Shown: positions 15,411 through 23,948 of the stretch, piece after piece
Position numbering within the stretch: position 1 is the stretch's first letter
How the letters are laid out: each line of letters opens with the position of its first letter
Assembly (NCBI GenBank): GCA_934646005.1
Contig: CAKUED010000002.1
Coordinates: 118,150-182,149 of the forward strand
Direction: 5' to 3'
Source: an uncultured Oscillospiraceae bacterium
GTDB lineage: Bacteria; Bacillota; Clostridia; Oscillospirales; Oscillospiraceae
DNA: 64,000 nucleotides
Translations under genes and position numbers: made by a program
Notes under the pieces: generated by a model
Database searches by the model: none
Told to the model about the DNA's origin: nothing
Seen by the model: the letters and a program-made list of their open reading frames with translations, nothing else

Positions 15411-16820
15411 ATGAACAGAAAAGTATCGTACTATGCCAGCCGGAAGAGCGTTCTGGTTTGGCTTGCAGTGGTAGCTTTGGCGGCCTCGGCAGTGCTCCGC
15501 ATCGCATATTCCTGCGGGAAAGGCGCAGATGCAGCGACGGTGTGGCTTCAAATCGTTCTGCCGGTTTTCGCGTGCCTGAGCTACGCGCTGACATTGGCGT
15601 TCCACGCGGAGCGCCGCTTATATCGCACGACCGTCCCGGTCGTGCTGCTGGCAGTGTATTTCTGCGCCCGCATCGCGTCGATGGGCGTCGGCACGCGCTA
15701 TACGCTGCTGTGCTGGATCGCCTACGCGGCATTTGCCGCCGTGTACGGCTTTGTCATCTCCGGCTACTCGCGCCACGCGTGGTTTCTCGTGCTGATGCAC
15801 GCGGCGGCGCTGGGTGTTGCGCTGTATGACTGCCGCGCGCAGCTCGGCACATCGTTTGCTGCCGTCCTGCCGGTGCTGCCGGATATTCTGCTGCTGCTGG
15901 CGGGGCTGCTGACGATGATCGGCACAAAAATTTATCTCGACAATGCCTATCACCCCACCTGGGGCGACCGCCCGGACGGGCGGCGGCTGCGCACGCTTGA
16001 TCCCGTGCAGGTCGTGGCGAACTACATCATGCCGAACCGCGTGCCCGCGTCCAACTTCGTGCGCGACACCGTCGAGATCACGAACATGGAAAAGTACATC
16101 CGCGAAAAGCGCCGTCAGGGTCTGACGAGCTTTGGCATCACGCACGTTTTCCTTGCCGCCTATGTGCGCTGCGTGGCAAAATATCCGGCGGTCAACCGCT
16201 TTTTGTCGGGGCAGCAGGTCTATACGCGCGACGGCGACATCCAGTTCTGCATGATGATCAAGGAAGAAATGACCACCGAAGCGCCCGAAAGCGCGATGAA
16301 GCTGCATCTGCACCCCGGCGACACCGCCGAGGATGTGTACCGCAAGATGAACGAGGAGGTCGCGCGCATCAAGGGCGCGAAGGACGCCAGCGAGTTCGAC
16401 AAGACCGCAAAGCTCCTCTCGCTCATCCCGGGCGTGGTGTTCAAGTTTGTGGTGTGGCTGCTCAAGACGATGGACTATTTCGGGCTTCTGCCGGAATACC
16501 TGCTGGAGGTCAGCCCGTTCCACGGCTCAATGTTCTTTACCTCCATGGGCTCGCTCGGCATCCAGCCGGTGGTGCACCACCTGTATGACTTCGGCAATTT
16601 GCCGGTTTTTTGCGCGTTCGGCTGCAAATACCGCCGCAATGAGATCGAAGCGGACGGCACGGTCGTGCAGAAAAAGTACATAGATTATACCGTCAACACC
16701 GACGAACGCATCTGCGACGGCTTCTATTTTGCCACGGTGCTCAAGTATCTGAAGCGCCTGCTGGCGCACCCGGAGCGGCTGGACGAGCCGGTCGGGGAGA
16801 TCGTCCGCGACATCGACTAA
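15411..16820 (+). CDS. Membrane protein fused to an acyltransferase (E2/CAT-like) domain lacking the catalytic histidine
   Basis: 469 residues from MNRKVSYYASRKS. About six hydrophobic helices fill residues 16-175. The rest (about 190-455) resembles the catalytic domain of 2-oxoacid dehydrogenase acyltransferases/chloramphenicol acetyltransferase: ITHVFLAAYVRCVAKYP, FHGSMFFTSMGSLGI and a final NTDERICDGFYFATVL. In true E2 enzymes this last motif is DHRxxDG with the catalytic His; here the His position is Glu, so acyl transfer by the usual mechanism is doubtful. No lipoyl domain or dehydrogenase partner is nearby. The start shows no ribosome binding site and coincides with the predicted transcription start. 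Role unknown. Confidence 0.7.
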   Translation: MNRKVSYYASRKSVLVWLAVVALAASAVLRIAYSCGKGADAATVWLQIVLPVFACLSYALTLAFHAERRLYRTTVPVVLLAVYFCARIASMGVGTRYTLLCWIAYAAFAAVYGFVISGYSRHAWFLVLMHAAALGVALYDCRAQLGTSFAAVLPVLPDILLLLAGLLTMIGTKIYLDNAYHPTWGDRPDGRRLRTLDPVQVVANYIMPNRVPASNFVRDTVEITNMEKYIREKRRQGLTSFGITHVFLAAYVRCVAKYPAVNRFLSGQQVYTRDGDIQFCMMIKEEMTTEAPESAMKLHLHPGDTAEDVYRKMNEEVARIKGAKDASEFDKTAKLLSLIPGVVFKFVVWLLKTMDYFGLLPEYLLEVSPFHGSMFFTSMGSLGIQPVVHHLYDFGNLPVFCAFGCKYRRNEIEADGTVVQKKYIDYTVNTDERICDGFYFATVLKYLKRLLAHPERLDEPVGEIVRDID

Positions 16821-16857
16821 ACGTTGGGACGGAAACCGTTTTTGTGTAATTTGACGG

Positions 16858-16895
16858 GAAAGCGCCGGAAAAAAACTCTTTCCGGCGCTTTTTTT
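16858..16895 (+). terminator. Intrinsic terminator
   Basis: Stem AAAGCGCCGGAAA/TTTCCGGCGCTTT followed by a long T-run, 40 bp after the acyltransferase-like gene. Confidence 0.9.
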
Positions 16896-16908
16896 GTGAT
16901 TTTAACTC

Positions 16909-16937
16909 TGGACAGCGCGGGTATAATACAGTATAAT
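16909..16937 (+). promoter_or_regulatory. Promoter of gap
   Basis: TGGACA (16909-16914), 17 bp, TATAAT (16932-16937). A second TATAAT at 16922 lies within the spacer. The leader is about 85 bp. Confidence 0.65.
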
Positions 16938-17026
16938 TTAGCCGAAAAAGTATGAAAAGTACTTAAATACCGCCGACAAAGGGGTGCGAAAGCCGCAGCC
17001 GGCGGAAACTGAAGGAGGAAATTCTC

Positions 17027-18058
17027 ATGTCTGTGAAAGTAGCGATCAATGGTTTTGGACGGATCGGCCGTCTGGCGTTCCGTCAGATGTTCGGCGCTGA
17101 GGGCTACGACGTTGTTGCCATCAACGATCTGACCTCCGCGAAGATGCTGGCGCATCTGCTGAAGTACGACTCCACGCAGGGCAACTATGTTGCGCACGGT
17201 CATACCGTCGATTTCCATGAGGGCGAAGGCGAAGACAACTACATCGTTGTCGATGGCAAGAAGATCGTCATCTACAAGATGCCGAACGCTGCCGAGCTGC
17301 CCTGGGGCAAGCTGGGTGTTGACGTCGTGCTGGAGTGCACCGGCTTCTATACCAGCAAGGCTAAGGCGCAGGCGCACATCGACGCTGGCGCTCGCAAGGT
17401 CGTCATCTCCGCTCCTGCCGGCAACGACCTGCCCACCATCGTTTATAACGTCAACCACAAGACCCTGACGAAGGATGACAAGATCATCTCCGCCGCGTCC
17501 TGCACCACCAACTGCCTCGCTCCGATGGCGAAGGCTCTGAACGACCTGGCTCCCATCGAGTCCGGCATTATGTGCACCATCCACGCCTACACCGGCGACC
17601 AGATGCCGCTCGACGGCCCGCAGCGCAAGGGCGACCTGCGCCGCTCCCGTGCTGCCGCTGTGAACATCGTTCCGAACTCCACCGGCGCTGCCAAGGCGAT
17701 CGGTCTGGTCATCCCGGAACTCAACGGCAAGCTCATCGGCGCTGCTCAGCGTGTTCCTACCCCCACCGGCTCTACCACCATCCTGAACGCTGTTGTGAAG
17801 GGTGCTGTCACGGTCGATCAGGTCAACGCTCAGATGAAGGCGGAAGCCACCGAGTCCTTCGGCTACAACACCGACGAGATCGTCTCCTCCGACATCATCG
17901 GTATGCGCTTCGGCTCTCTGTTTGACGCCACGCAGACCATGGTCCTGCCGCTGCCGTCCGGCGACACGCAGGTTCAGGTCGTCTCCTGGTACGACAACGA
18001 GAACTCCTACACCAGCCAGATGGTTCGCACCATCAAGTACTTCTCCGAGCTGGGCTAA
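17027..18058 (+). CDS. gap: Glyceraldehyde-3-phosphate dehydrogenase, type I
   Basis: 343 residues. NAD-binding [16 protein letters not shown] at the N-terminus, catalytic cysteine in [12 protein letters not shown], and the C-terminal [17 protein letters not shown] are all intact. The enzyme oxidises glyceraldehyde 3-phosphate to 1,3-bisphosphoglycerate in glycolysis. It stands alone between a strong promoter and a strong terminator, with GAAGGAGG before the ATG. Codons are strongly biased to C-ending and a few preferred forms, as expected for a highly expressed gene. No cggR regulator, pgk or tpi accompanies it. Confidence 0.98.
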   Translation: MSVKVAINGFGRIGRLAFRQMFGAEGYDVVAINDLTSAKMLAHLLKYDSTQGNYVAHGHTVDFHEGEGEDNYIVVDGKKIVIYKMPNAAELPWGKLGVDVVLECTGFYTSKAKAQAHIDAGARKVVISAPAGNDLPTIVYNVNHKTLTKDDKIISAASCTTNCLAPMAKALNDLAPIESGIMCTIHAYTGDQMPLDGPQRKGDLRRSRAAAVNIVPNSTGAAKAIGLVIPELNGKLIGAAQRVPTPTGSTTILNAVVKGAVTVDQVNAQMKAEATESFGYNTDEIVSSDIIGMRFGSLFDATQTMVLPLPSGDTQVQVVSWYDNENSYTSQMVRTIKYFSELG

Positions 18059-18087
18059 GCCCCTTCGGAAAATACAAAACGATTCGC

Positions 18088-18119
18088 GCGCCCCGAACCT
18101 CGGTTCGGGGCGCTTTTTT
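18088..18119 (+). terminator. Intrinsic terminator of gap
   Basis: Arms GCGCCCCGAACC and GGTTCGGGGCGC followed by TTTTTT. Confidence 0.9.
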
Positions 18120-18162
18120 GCGCCGCGCCGCTAAAATCAGCGCCCGATTTTACAGGAAACGC

Positions 18163-18191
18163 TTGAGTATTTGACAAATTCAAGGTATAAT
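18163..18191 (+). promoter_or_regulatory. Promoter of the glycogen operon
   Basis: TTGAGT (18163-18168), 17 bp, TATAAT (18186-18191), 42 bp upstream of glgB. An overlapping perfect TTGACA at 18171 is too close to the -10 to serve as -35. Confidence 0.6.
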
Positions 18192-18232
18192 GGGAGCAAG
18201 ATTCTAGGCAGACACCAACAGGGGGCAGACGG

Positions 18233-20119
18233 ATGGAACACGGACTGGTACAATTCCTCAAGGCATTCGGCACGGACGGCTGCGATCACGCGCATGCGTA
18301 TCTGGGCTGCCATTTTGCGCGGCGTGATGAAACCGACGGCTATCTGTTCCGCGTGTGGGCGCCCTGCGCCGCGGCGGTCAGTGTCGTCGGTGATTTTAAT
18401 TTCTGGAACGTGGACGATCTTCCCATGCAGCCCATCGGCGGCGGCGTGTGGGAGGTGTTCTCGGTGTACGCAAAGCCGGGCGGGGCATATAAATTCTGCG
18501 TGCGCGGGGCGGACGGGCGCACGGTGTATAAAACCGACCCCTATGCCCGCCGCTGCTGCGCGCTGCCGGATACCTCCGGCATGATCGAACCGAAAAGCCG
18601 CCATATCTGGCACGACGGGCTGTACCGCGCCCGCAAAAAGCGGCAGAACGCGCTCCAGCGCCCGATGAACATCTATGAGGTGCACGCCGGGTCGTGGAAG
18701 CGGCATGAGGACGGCAGCTATTATACCTTTGACGACCTCGCGCGCGAGCTCATCCCGTATGTAAAGGGCATGGGCTACACGCATATTGAGCTGATGCCCG
18801 TGATGGAGTTTCCGTATGAGCCGTCGTGGGGCTATCAGGTGACGGGCTATTTTGCCCCCACGCACCGCTACGGCAGCCCTGAGCAGCTCCGAAATTTTGT
18901 GGACGCCTGCCATCAGGCAAACCTCGGCGTGATCCTGGACTGGGTGCCGGCGCATTTTCCGAAGGACGAAAACGGGCTTTTTGAGTTTGACGGAAGCTGC
19001 TGCTATGAGCTTTCCGACCCGCAGATGCGGGAGCATCCCGAATGGGGCACGCGCATTTTTGACTACGCAAAGCCGGAGGTGCGGTCGTTCCTCATCTCCA
19101 ACGCCGTCTACTGGCTGGAGGAGTTCCACGCCGACGGGCTGCGGGTGGACGCGGTCGCGTCCATGCTGTACCTCGACTATAACCGCCGGGAGTACAAGCC
19201 CAACAAATTCGGCGGCAAGGAAAATCTGGACGCCATCGACTTTCTGCGCAAGCTCAACGCGGCGGCGTTCCGCGCAGACCCCGCGGCACTCATGATCGCG
19301 GAGGAATCCACCGCCTTCCCGCTCATCACCAAGCCCGATTATGACGGCGGGCTGGGCTTCCTGTTTAAGTGGAACATGGGCTGGATGAACGATATGCTGC
19401 GCTATATGGCGCTCGACCCGCTGTGGCGCAAGGGCAGCCACAACGCGCTGACGTTCTCCATGACCTACGCCTATTCCGAAAACTTCATCCTGCCGCTCAG
19501 CCACGATGAGGTCGTACACGGCAAGCACTCGCTTGTGGATAAAATGCCGGGTGATTACGACAGCAAGTTCGCAAACCTGCGTGTATTCTATGGCTATCAG
19601 ATGACGCACCCGGGCAAAAAGCTTAACTTTATGGGCAACGAGTTCGCGCAGTTCATCGAGTGGAATTACAAGCAGGGGCTCGATTGGCTGCTGCTGGGCT
19701 ATGACCGCCACCGGCAGATGCAGGAGTTTGTGCGAACGCTCAACCACCTGTATCTGGACGCGCCCGCGCTGTGGGAGAATGACAGCGACTGGGGCGGCTT
19801 CCAGTGGATCGCGCCGGACGACTGCGACAACAGCGTCATCTCCTTCCGCCGCATCAGCCGCAAAGGGCAGGAGCTGCTGGTGATCTGCAATTTCTGCCCG
19901 GTGCTGCGCGAGGGCTACCGGCTGGGCGTGCCGAAGGCGGGCTGGTATGTGCCCGTTCTGAACTCCGACGACGAAAAATTCGGCGGCTCTGGCACGGAGC
20001 TTTCGCCGCTGCACGCGGAAAAGCTCCCGTCGCACGGGCAGGCGCACAGCGCCGCGTTCCGCGTGCCGCCGCTGAGTGTGAGCATTTACCGCTATCAGCG
20101 GACCGATCCCCGCAAATGA
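18233..20119 (+). CDS. glgB: 1,4-alpha-glucan branching enzyme
   Basis: 628 residues. The N-terminal CBM48-like module has the FRVWAPCAAAVSVVGDFNFW motif. The GH13 catalytic barrel carries GLRVDAVASMLYLDY (nucleophile Asp), MIAEEST (acid/base Glu) and LPLSHDEVVHGK (third Asp), with a C-terminal beta domain. It makes alpha-1,6 branches in glycogen. It is the first gene of glgB-glgC-glgD-glgA-glgP-GH13, all rightward with gaps of 50 bp or less. The start at 18233 has AGGGGG upstream. The gene is of normal length and intact. Confidence 0.97.
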   Translation: MEHGLVQFLKAFGTDGCDHAHAYLGCHFARRDETDGYLFRVWAPCAAAVSVVGDFNFWNVDDLPMQPIGGGVWEVFSVYAKPGGAYKFCVRGADGRTVYKTDPYARRCCALPDTSGMIEPKSRHIWHDGLYRARKKRQNALQRPMNIYEVHAGSWKRHEDGSYYTFDDLARELIPYVKGMGYTHIELMPVMEFPYEPSWGYQVTGYFAPTHRYGSPEQLRNFVDACHQANLGVILDWVPAHFPKDENGLFEFDGSCCYELSDPQMREHPEWGTRIFDYAKPEVRSFLISNAVYWLEEFHADGLRVDAVASMLYLDYNRREYKPNKFGGKENLDAIDFLRKLNAAAFRADPAALMIAEESTAFPLITKPDYDGGLGFLFKWNMGWMNDMLRYMALDPLWRKGSHNALTFSMTYAYSENFILPLSHDEVVHGKHSLVDKMPGDYDSKFANLRVFYGYQMTHPGKKLNFMGNEFAQFIEWNYKQGLDWLLLGYDRHRQMQEFVRTLNHLYLDAPALWENDSDWGGFQWIAPDDCDNSVISFRRISRKGQELLVICNFCPVLREGYRLGVPKAGWYVPVLNSDDEKFGGSGTELSPLHAEKLPSHGQAHSAAFRVPPLSVSIYRYQRTDPRK

Positions 20120-20169
20120 CCCCGGCAAATTTTCGCAAAGACCGAGAGAACTGACAGGAGGAACTGACC

Positions 20170-21354
20170 ATGCATTTTCAAAAGAAACGCTGCGTAGCCA
20201 TGCTTTTGGCAGGCGGACAGGGCAGCCGCCTGATGGTACTGACCGAAAACACGGCGAAGCCCGCCGTGCCGTTCGGCGGCAAGTACCGCATCATTGATTT
20301 TCCGCTTTCAAACTGCGTCAACTCCAAGATCGACACCGTCGGCATTCTCACCCAGTACGAGCCGCTGGAGCTGAATGAGTACATCGGCAACGGTCAGCCG
20401 TGGGATCTGAACTCCTCGCACGGCGGCGTGCAGGTGCTCCCGCCCTACGCCAAAAACAAAAACTCCGAATGGTATAAGGGCACGGCGAACGCCATCTATC
20501 AGAACATCCCGTTTATCGACCGCTACAACCCCGATAACGTCCTCATCCTCTCCGGCGACCATATCTACAAAATGGACTACGCCAAGATGATCCGCTATCA
20601 CGACCAGAACGGCTCGGACTGCACCATCGCCGTGCGCGAGGTGCCGCTGGCGGACGCGCCGCGCTTCGGCATCATGAATACGCGCGAGGACGGCAGCATC
20701 TACGAATTTGAGGAAAAGCCCAAGCAGCCGAAATCCACCAACGCGTCCATGGGCATTTATGTGTTCAAGTGGAGCGTGCTGAAAAAGTATCTGGAAATGG
20801 ACGAGGCTGACCCCAAGAGCGAAAACGACTTCGGCAAAAACGTCATCCCCGCCATCCTCAAGGACGGCTACCGCCTGATGGCGTACCGCTTTGAGGGCTA
20901 TTGGAAGGACGTCGGCACGATCGACAGCCTGTGGCAGGCGAATATGGACCTGCTCGGCGACAAGCCCGCGTTTGATATTTCCGACGTGAGCGACGGGCGC
21001 ATCCGCGCCAGAAACACCGCCATGCCGTCGAGCTACCTCGCCCCCACCGCCGAGGTGAAGGACAGCTTTGTGGCAGAGGGCTGCGAGGTATTCGGCAGCC
21101 TCCGGCACTCTGTGCTGTCCACGGGCTGCGCCGTCGGCAAGGGTGCGGAGGTCATCGACAGCGTCATCATGCCGAACGTCGTTGTGGAAAACGGCGCGTC
21201 CATCCGCAACGCCATCATCGCCGAGGGCTGCCATATTAAGGCGGGCGCGCGCGTCGGCGGCAGCGGCACGGGCGCGGCACGGAAGATCACCGTCATCGGC
21301 AAGGAACAGACCGTGCTGGAGGGCGCGGTGGTCGAAGCCGGCACGATCCGATAA
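20170..21354 (+). CDS. glgC: Glucose-1-phosphate adenylyltransferase, catalytic subunit
   Basis: 394 residues. The N-terminal nucleotidyltransferase shows [32 protein letters not shown] and the [11 protein letters not shown] metal/sugar site. The C-terminus is a left-handed beta-helix (about 290-394). It forms ADP-glucose from ATP and glucose 1-phosphate, the committed glycogen step. In Firmicutes GlgC pairs with GlgD, the next gene. Between glgB and glgC lie 50 bp with CAGGAGGAACTG as ribosome binding site. Confidence 0.97.
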   Translation: MHFQKKRCVAMLLAGGQGSRLMVLTENTAKPAVPFGGKYRIIDFPLSNCVNSKIDTVGILTQYEPLELNEYIGNGQPWDLNSSHGGVQVLPPYAKNKNSEWYKGTANAIYQNIPFIDRYNPDNVLILSGDHIYKMDYAKMIRYHDQNGSDCTIAVREVPLADAPRFGIMNTREDGSIYEFEEKPKQPKSTNASMGIYVFKWSVLKKYLEMDEADPKSENDFGKNVIPAILKDGYRLMAYRFEGYWKDVGTIDSLWQANMDLLGDKPAFDISDVSDGRIRARNTAMPSSYLAPTAEVKDSFVAEGCEVFGSLRHSVLSTGCAVGKGAEVIDSVIMPNVVVENGASIRNAIIAEGCHIKAGARVGGSGTGAARKITVIGKEQTVLEGAVVEAGTIR

Positions 21355-21374
21355 AGAAAGGGAGGGAACACAAT

Positions 21375-22508
21375 ATGGACTGCATGGGCATTATCTTTTC
21401 CAATATTTATGACAGCAGCATGGGCGCGCTGACCGCGTTCCGTACATCGGCGTCCATCCCCTTTGGCGGGCGCTACCGGCAGATCGACTTTATTCTCTCC
21501 AATATGTCCAATTCCGGCATCCGCGACATCGGCATCATCACAAAATACAACTACCAGTCGCTGATGGATCACCTCGGCACTTGCGAGGAGTGGGATCTCA
21601 AGCTCGGCGACGGCGTGCGCTTCCTGCCGCCGTATGCCACGGGTCACACGGGCGCGTACCGCGGCAAGCTCGAGGCGCTGCAAACGGCGCTGCCGGTTTT
21701 GGAGCGCAACCGCAACAAATATGTCGTGCTGGCGGATACGACGGTGCTGTGCTCCATCGACTTTACCGAGGTCGTGGAGCAGCATGAGGCATCCGGCTGC
21801 GACGTGACGGTCGTCGCCAAGCGCGGCATCGCCGACGGCGCGACCGTGCAGCCCGTGGCGCTCAAGCTGGACGGTGACGGCAAGGTCGTGGATCTCGCGA
21901 TGGACTATGCTGCGCCGAAGGACTACGCCGTGGGCATGAGTATGTTCGTTATGAGCCGCGAAAAGCTCATCGAGATCATCCATGAGCTTGTCCCGCACGG
22001 GAAATACCACCTTGAGCGCGACTTCCTGCTGGGCTACTATAACGACCATAAGATCAAGGTCAATGTCTATCAGTTCCACAACGTGGCGCTGTTCAACGAA
22101 AATGTGGTGCAGTATTACAACAACAGCATGGCGCTGCTGGACGAATCCGTGCGCCACAGCCTGTTCCGCGGCGACATCAGCATCTACACCAAGGTGCGCG
22201 ACGCTGTGCCCACGCGCTTTGGTATGCGCGGTCAGGCGGCGAACTGCGTGATCGCCGACGGCTGCCACATCAACGGCTACGCCGAGCACAGCGTGCTCTT
22301 CCGCGAGGTCGTGATCGAAAAAGAGGCGCAGGTGCGCGACTGCATCGTCATGCAGGGCTGCCGCATCGGCAAGGGCGCAAAGCTGCGCTACGTTATTCTG
22401 GATAAAAACGTGGTCATCGAACCGGGCGTGGAGCTGCTCGGCTCGCCGGGGCATCCTGAGGTCATCGGGAAAAATGCCAGGATCAGCAAAGGAGCAAACA
22501 ATCGATGA
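21375..22508 (+). CDS. glgD: ADP-glucose pyrophosphorylase regulatory-type subunit GlgD
   Basis: 377 residues, homologous to GlgC but degenerate at the active site: the N-terminus reads MGIIFSNIYDSSMGALTAFR in place of the glycine-rich GGxGxRL loop. SIPFGGRYRQIDFILSNMS and the C-terminal hexapeptide helix are kept. GlgD of Firmicutes has little activity alone and modulates GlgC. It is 20 bp after glgC and overlaps glgA by 4 bp (ATGA), so coupled translation is likely. Confidence 0.95.
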   Translation: MDCMGIIFSNIYDSSMGALTAFRTSASIPFGGRYRQIDFILSNMSNSGIRDIGIITKYNYQSLMDHLGTCEEWDLKLGDGVRFLPPYATGHTGAYRGKLEALQTALPVLERNRNKYVVLADTTVLCSIDFTEVVEQHEASGCDVTVVAKRGIADGATVQPVALKLDGDGKVVDLAMDYAAPKDYAVGMSMFVMSREKLIEIIHELVPHGKYHLERDFLLGYYNDHKIKVNVYQFHNVALFNENVVQYYNNSMALLDESVRHSLFRGDISIYTKVRDAVPTRFGMRGQAANCVIADGCHINGYAEHSVLFREVVIEKEAQVRDCIVMQGCRIGKGAKLRYVILDKNVVIEPGVELLGSPGHPEVIGKNARISKGANNR

Positions 22509-23944
22509 AAATTGCCATCGCTGCCTCCGAGGCAGCGCCGTATATCAAGACCGGCGGGCTGGGGGACGTCATGCAGGCGCTGCCGCTGGCGCTCTCACGG
22601 CTGCCGAAAAACGAGGTCTCGCTGTTTCTGCCGTATTACAGCGCCATCAAATATTCCGGCAAGTATGAGACGGAATTTCTCGGCTGCTTTGACGTGCCGC
22701 TTGCGTGGCGGCGGGAATATGTGGGCGTGATGCGGCTGAAAACGCGGCGGAAAAAGCTCAAGGTCTATTTTATCGACAACGAGCACTACTTCTGCCGCGA
22801 CGGCAGCATCTACGGTCACGGCGACGACGGCGAGCGCTTTGCGTATTTCAGCAAGGCGGTGCTCGCGGCGATCAAATTCGTAGGGCTCACGCCCGACGTC
22901 ATCCACTGCAACGACTGGCAGACGGCGCTCGTGCCGCTGCTGCTGAAGACCGAGTACGCCGGGGCGCTGCCGAACGCGCGCAGCGTGCTCACCATCCACA
23001 ACATCGAATATCAGGGCAAGTGCAACCTGCAATTCAACTACGACGTGCTGGGGCTGCCGCCGCAGTGTGACGAAATTCTGCGCTTTGACGACTGCACGAA
23101 CTTCCTCAAGGCTGGCATCATGACCGCCGACCGTGTGAACACCGTTTCGCGCACCTACGCCGAGGAGCTGCAATACGCCTACTATGCCCACGGGCTGGCG
23201 GACGTGCTGCGCAGCCGCGGCGGCGCGTTCTCGGGCATCACGAACGGCATCGACACCGACCTGTTTGACCCCGCGAAAACGACCGGCATGGCGGCGCATT
23301 ACAGCGCCCAGACCGTGCGCGAGGGAAAGCGCGAGAATAAGCTTGCGCTCCAGCGGACGCTGGGTCTGCCGGAGGACGGCGAGGTCGCCGTGCTGGCGGT
23401 CGTGTCGCGGCTGGCGGGGCACAAGGGGCTGGATCTTCTGTGCTACATTGCCGAACGGCTGATGCAGCGGCGCATCCAGCTCGTGGTGGTCGGCACGGGC
23501 GAGGAAAAATACGAATGGTTTTTGTCGGGGCTTGCCTACCGCTTCCCGCGGCAGGTCGCGGCGCATCTGACGTTTGACGCGCAGTTTGCAAACCTCGTCT
23601 ACGCCGGCTCTGATATGTTCCTCATGCCGTCCAAAAGTGAGCCGTGCGGGCTGTCGCAGCTCATCGCGATGCGCTTTGGCAGCGTCCCGGTCGTGAACGC
23701 CACCGGCGGTCTGCGCGATACGGTGCCGCCGTATGACCCGGCAAGCGAGACGGGCTGCGGCTTCACGTTCCAGAGCTATAACGCCGACGATTTCCTCGCC
23801 GCCATCGACCGCAGCCTGCAAATGTTCTATGACGAGCCGGAAAAATGGCTTCGTTTGCAGCGCGCCGATATGGCGATCGACAGCAGCTGGGCAAAACCGG
23901 CGGCGGAATATATGAATCTTTATGAAAGTGCGATCAAGGGATAA
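22505..23944 (+). CDS. glgA: Glycogen synthase (ADP-glucose, GT5)
   Basis: 479 residues, normal for bacterial GlgA. The ADP-glucose site KTGGLGDVMQALPLAL lies at the N-terminus, NDWQTALVPLLL near residue 138, and the C-terminal SKSEPCGLSQLIAMRFGSVP carries the conserved catalytic Glu region. It elongates alpha-1,4-glucan. The start overlaps glgD's stop; AAAGGAG lies 11 bases upstream. Confidence 0.97.
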   Translation: MKIAIAASEAAPYIKTGGLGDVMQALPLALSRLPKNEVSLFLPYYSAIKYSGKYETEFLGCFDVPLAWRREYVGVMRLKTRRKKLKVYFIDNEHYFCRDGSIYGHGDDGERFAYFSKAVLAAIKFVGLTPDVIHCNDWQTALVPLLLKTEYAGALPNARSVLTIHNIEYQGKCNLQFNYDVLGLPPQCDEILRFDDCTNFLKAGIMTADRVNTVSRTYAEELQYAYYAHGLADVLRSRGGAFSGITNGIDTDLFDPAKTTGMAAHYSAQTVREGKRENKLALQRTLGLPEDGEVAVLAVVSRLAGHKGLDLLCYIAERLMQRRIQLVVVGTGEEKYEWFLSGLAYRFPRQVAAHLTFDAQFANLVYAGSDMFLMPSKSEPCGLSQLIAMRFGSVPVVNATGGLRDTVPPYDPASETGCGFTFQSYNADDFLAAIDRSLQMFYDEPEKWLRLQRADMAIDSSWAKPAAEYMNLYESAIKG

Positions 23945-23948
23945 ACAA

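Noticed and set aside
18137..20128. 663-codon minus-strand frame opposite glgB
   Set aside because: No recognisable motif; glgB on the plus strand is complete and intact.
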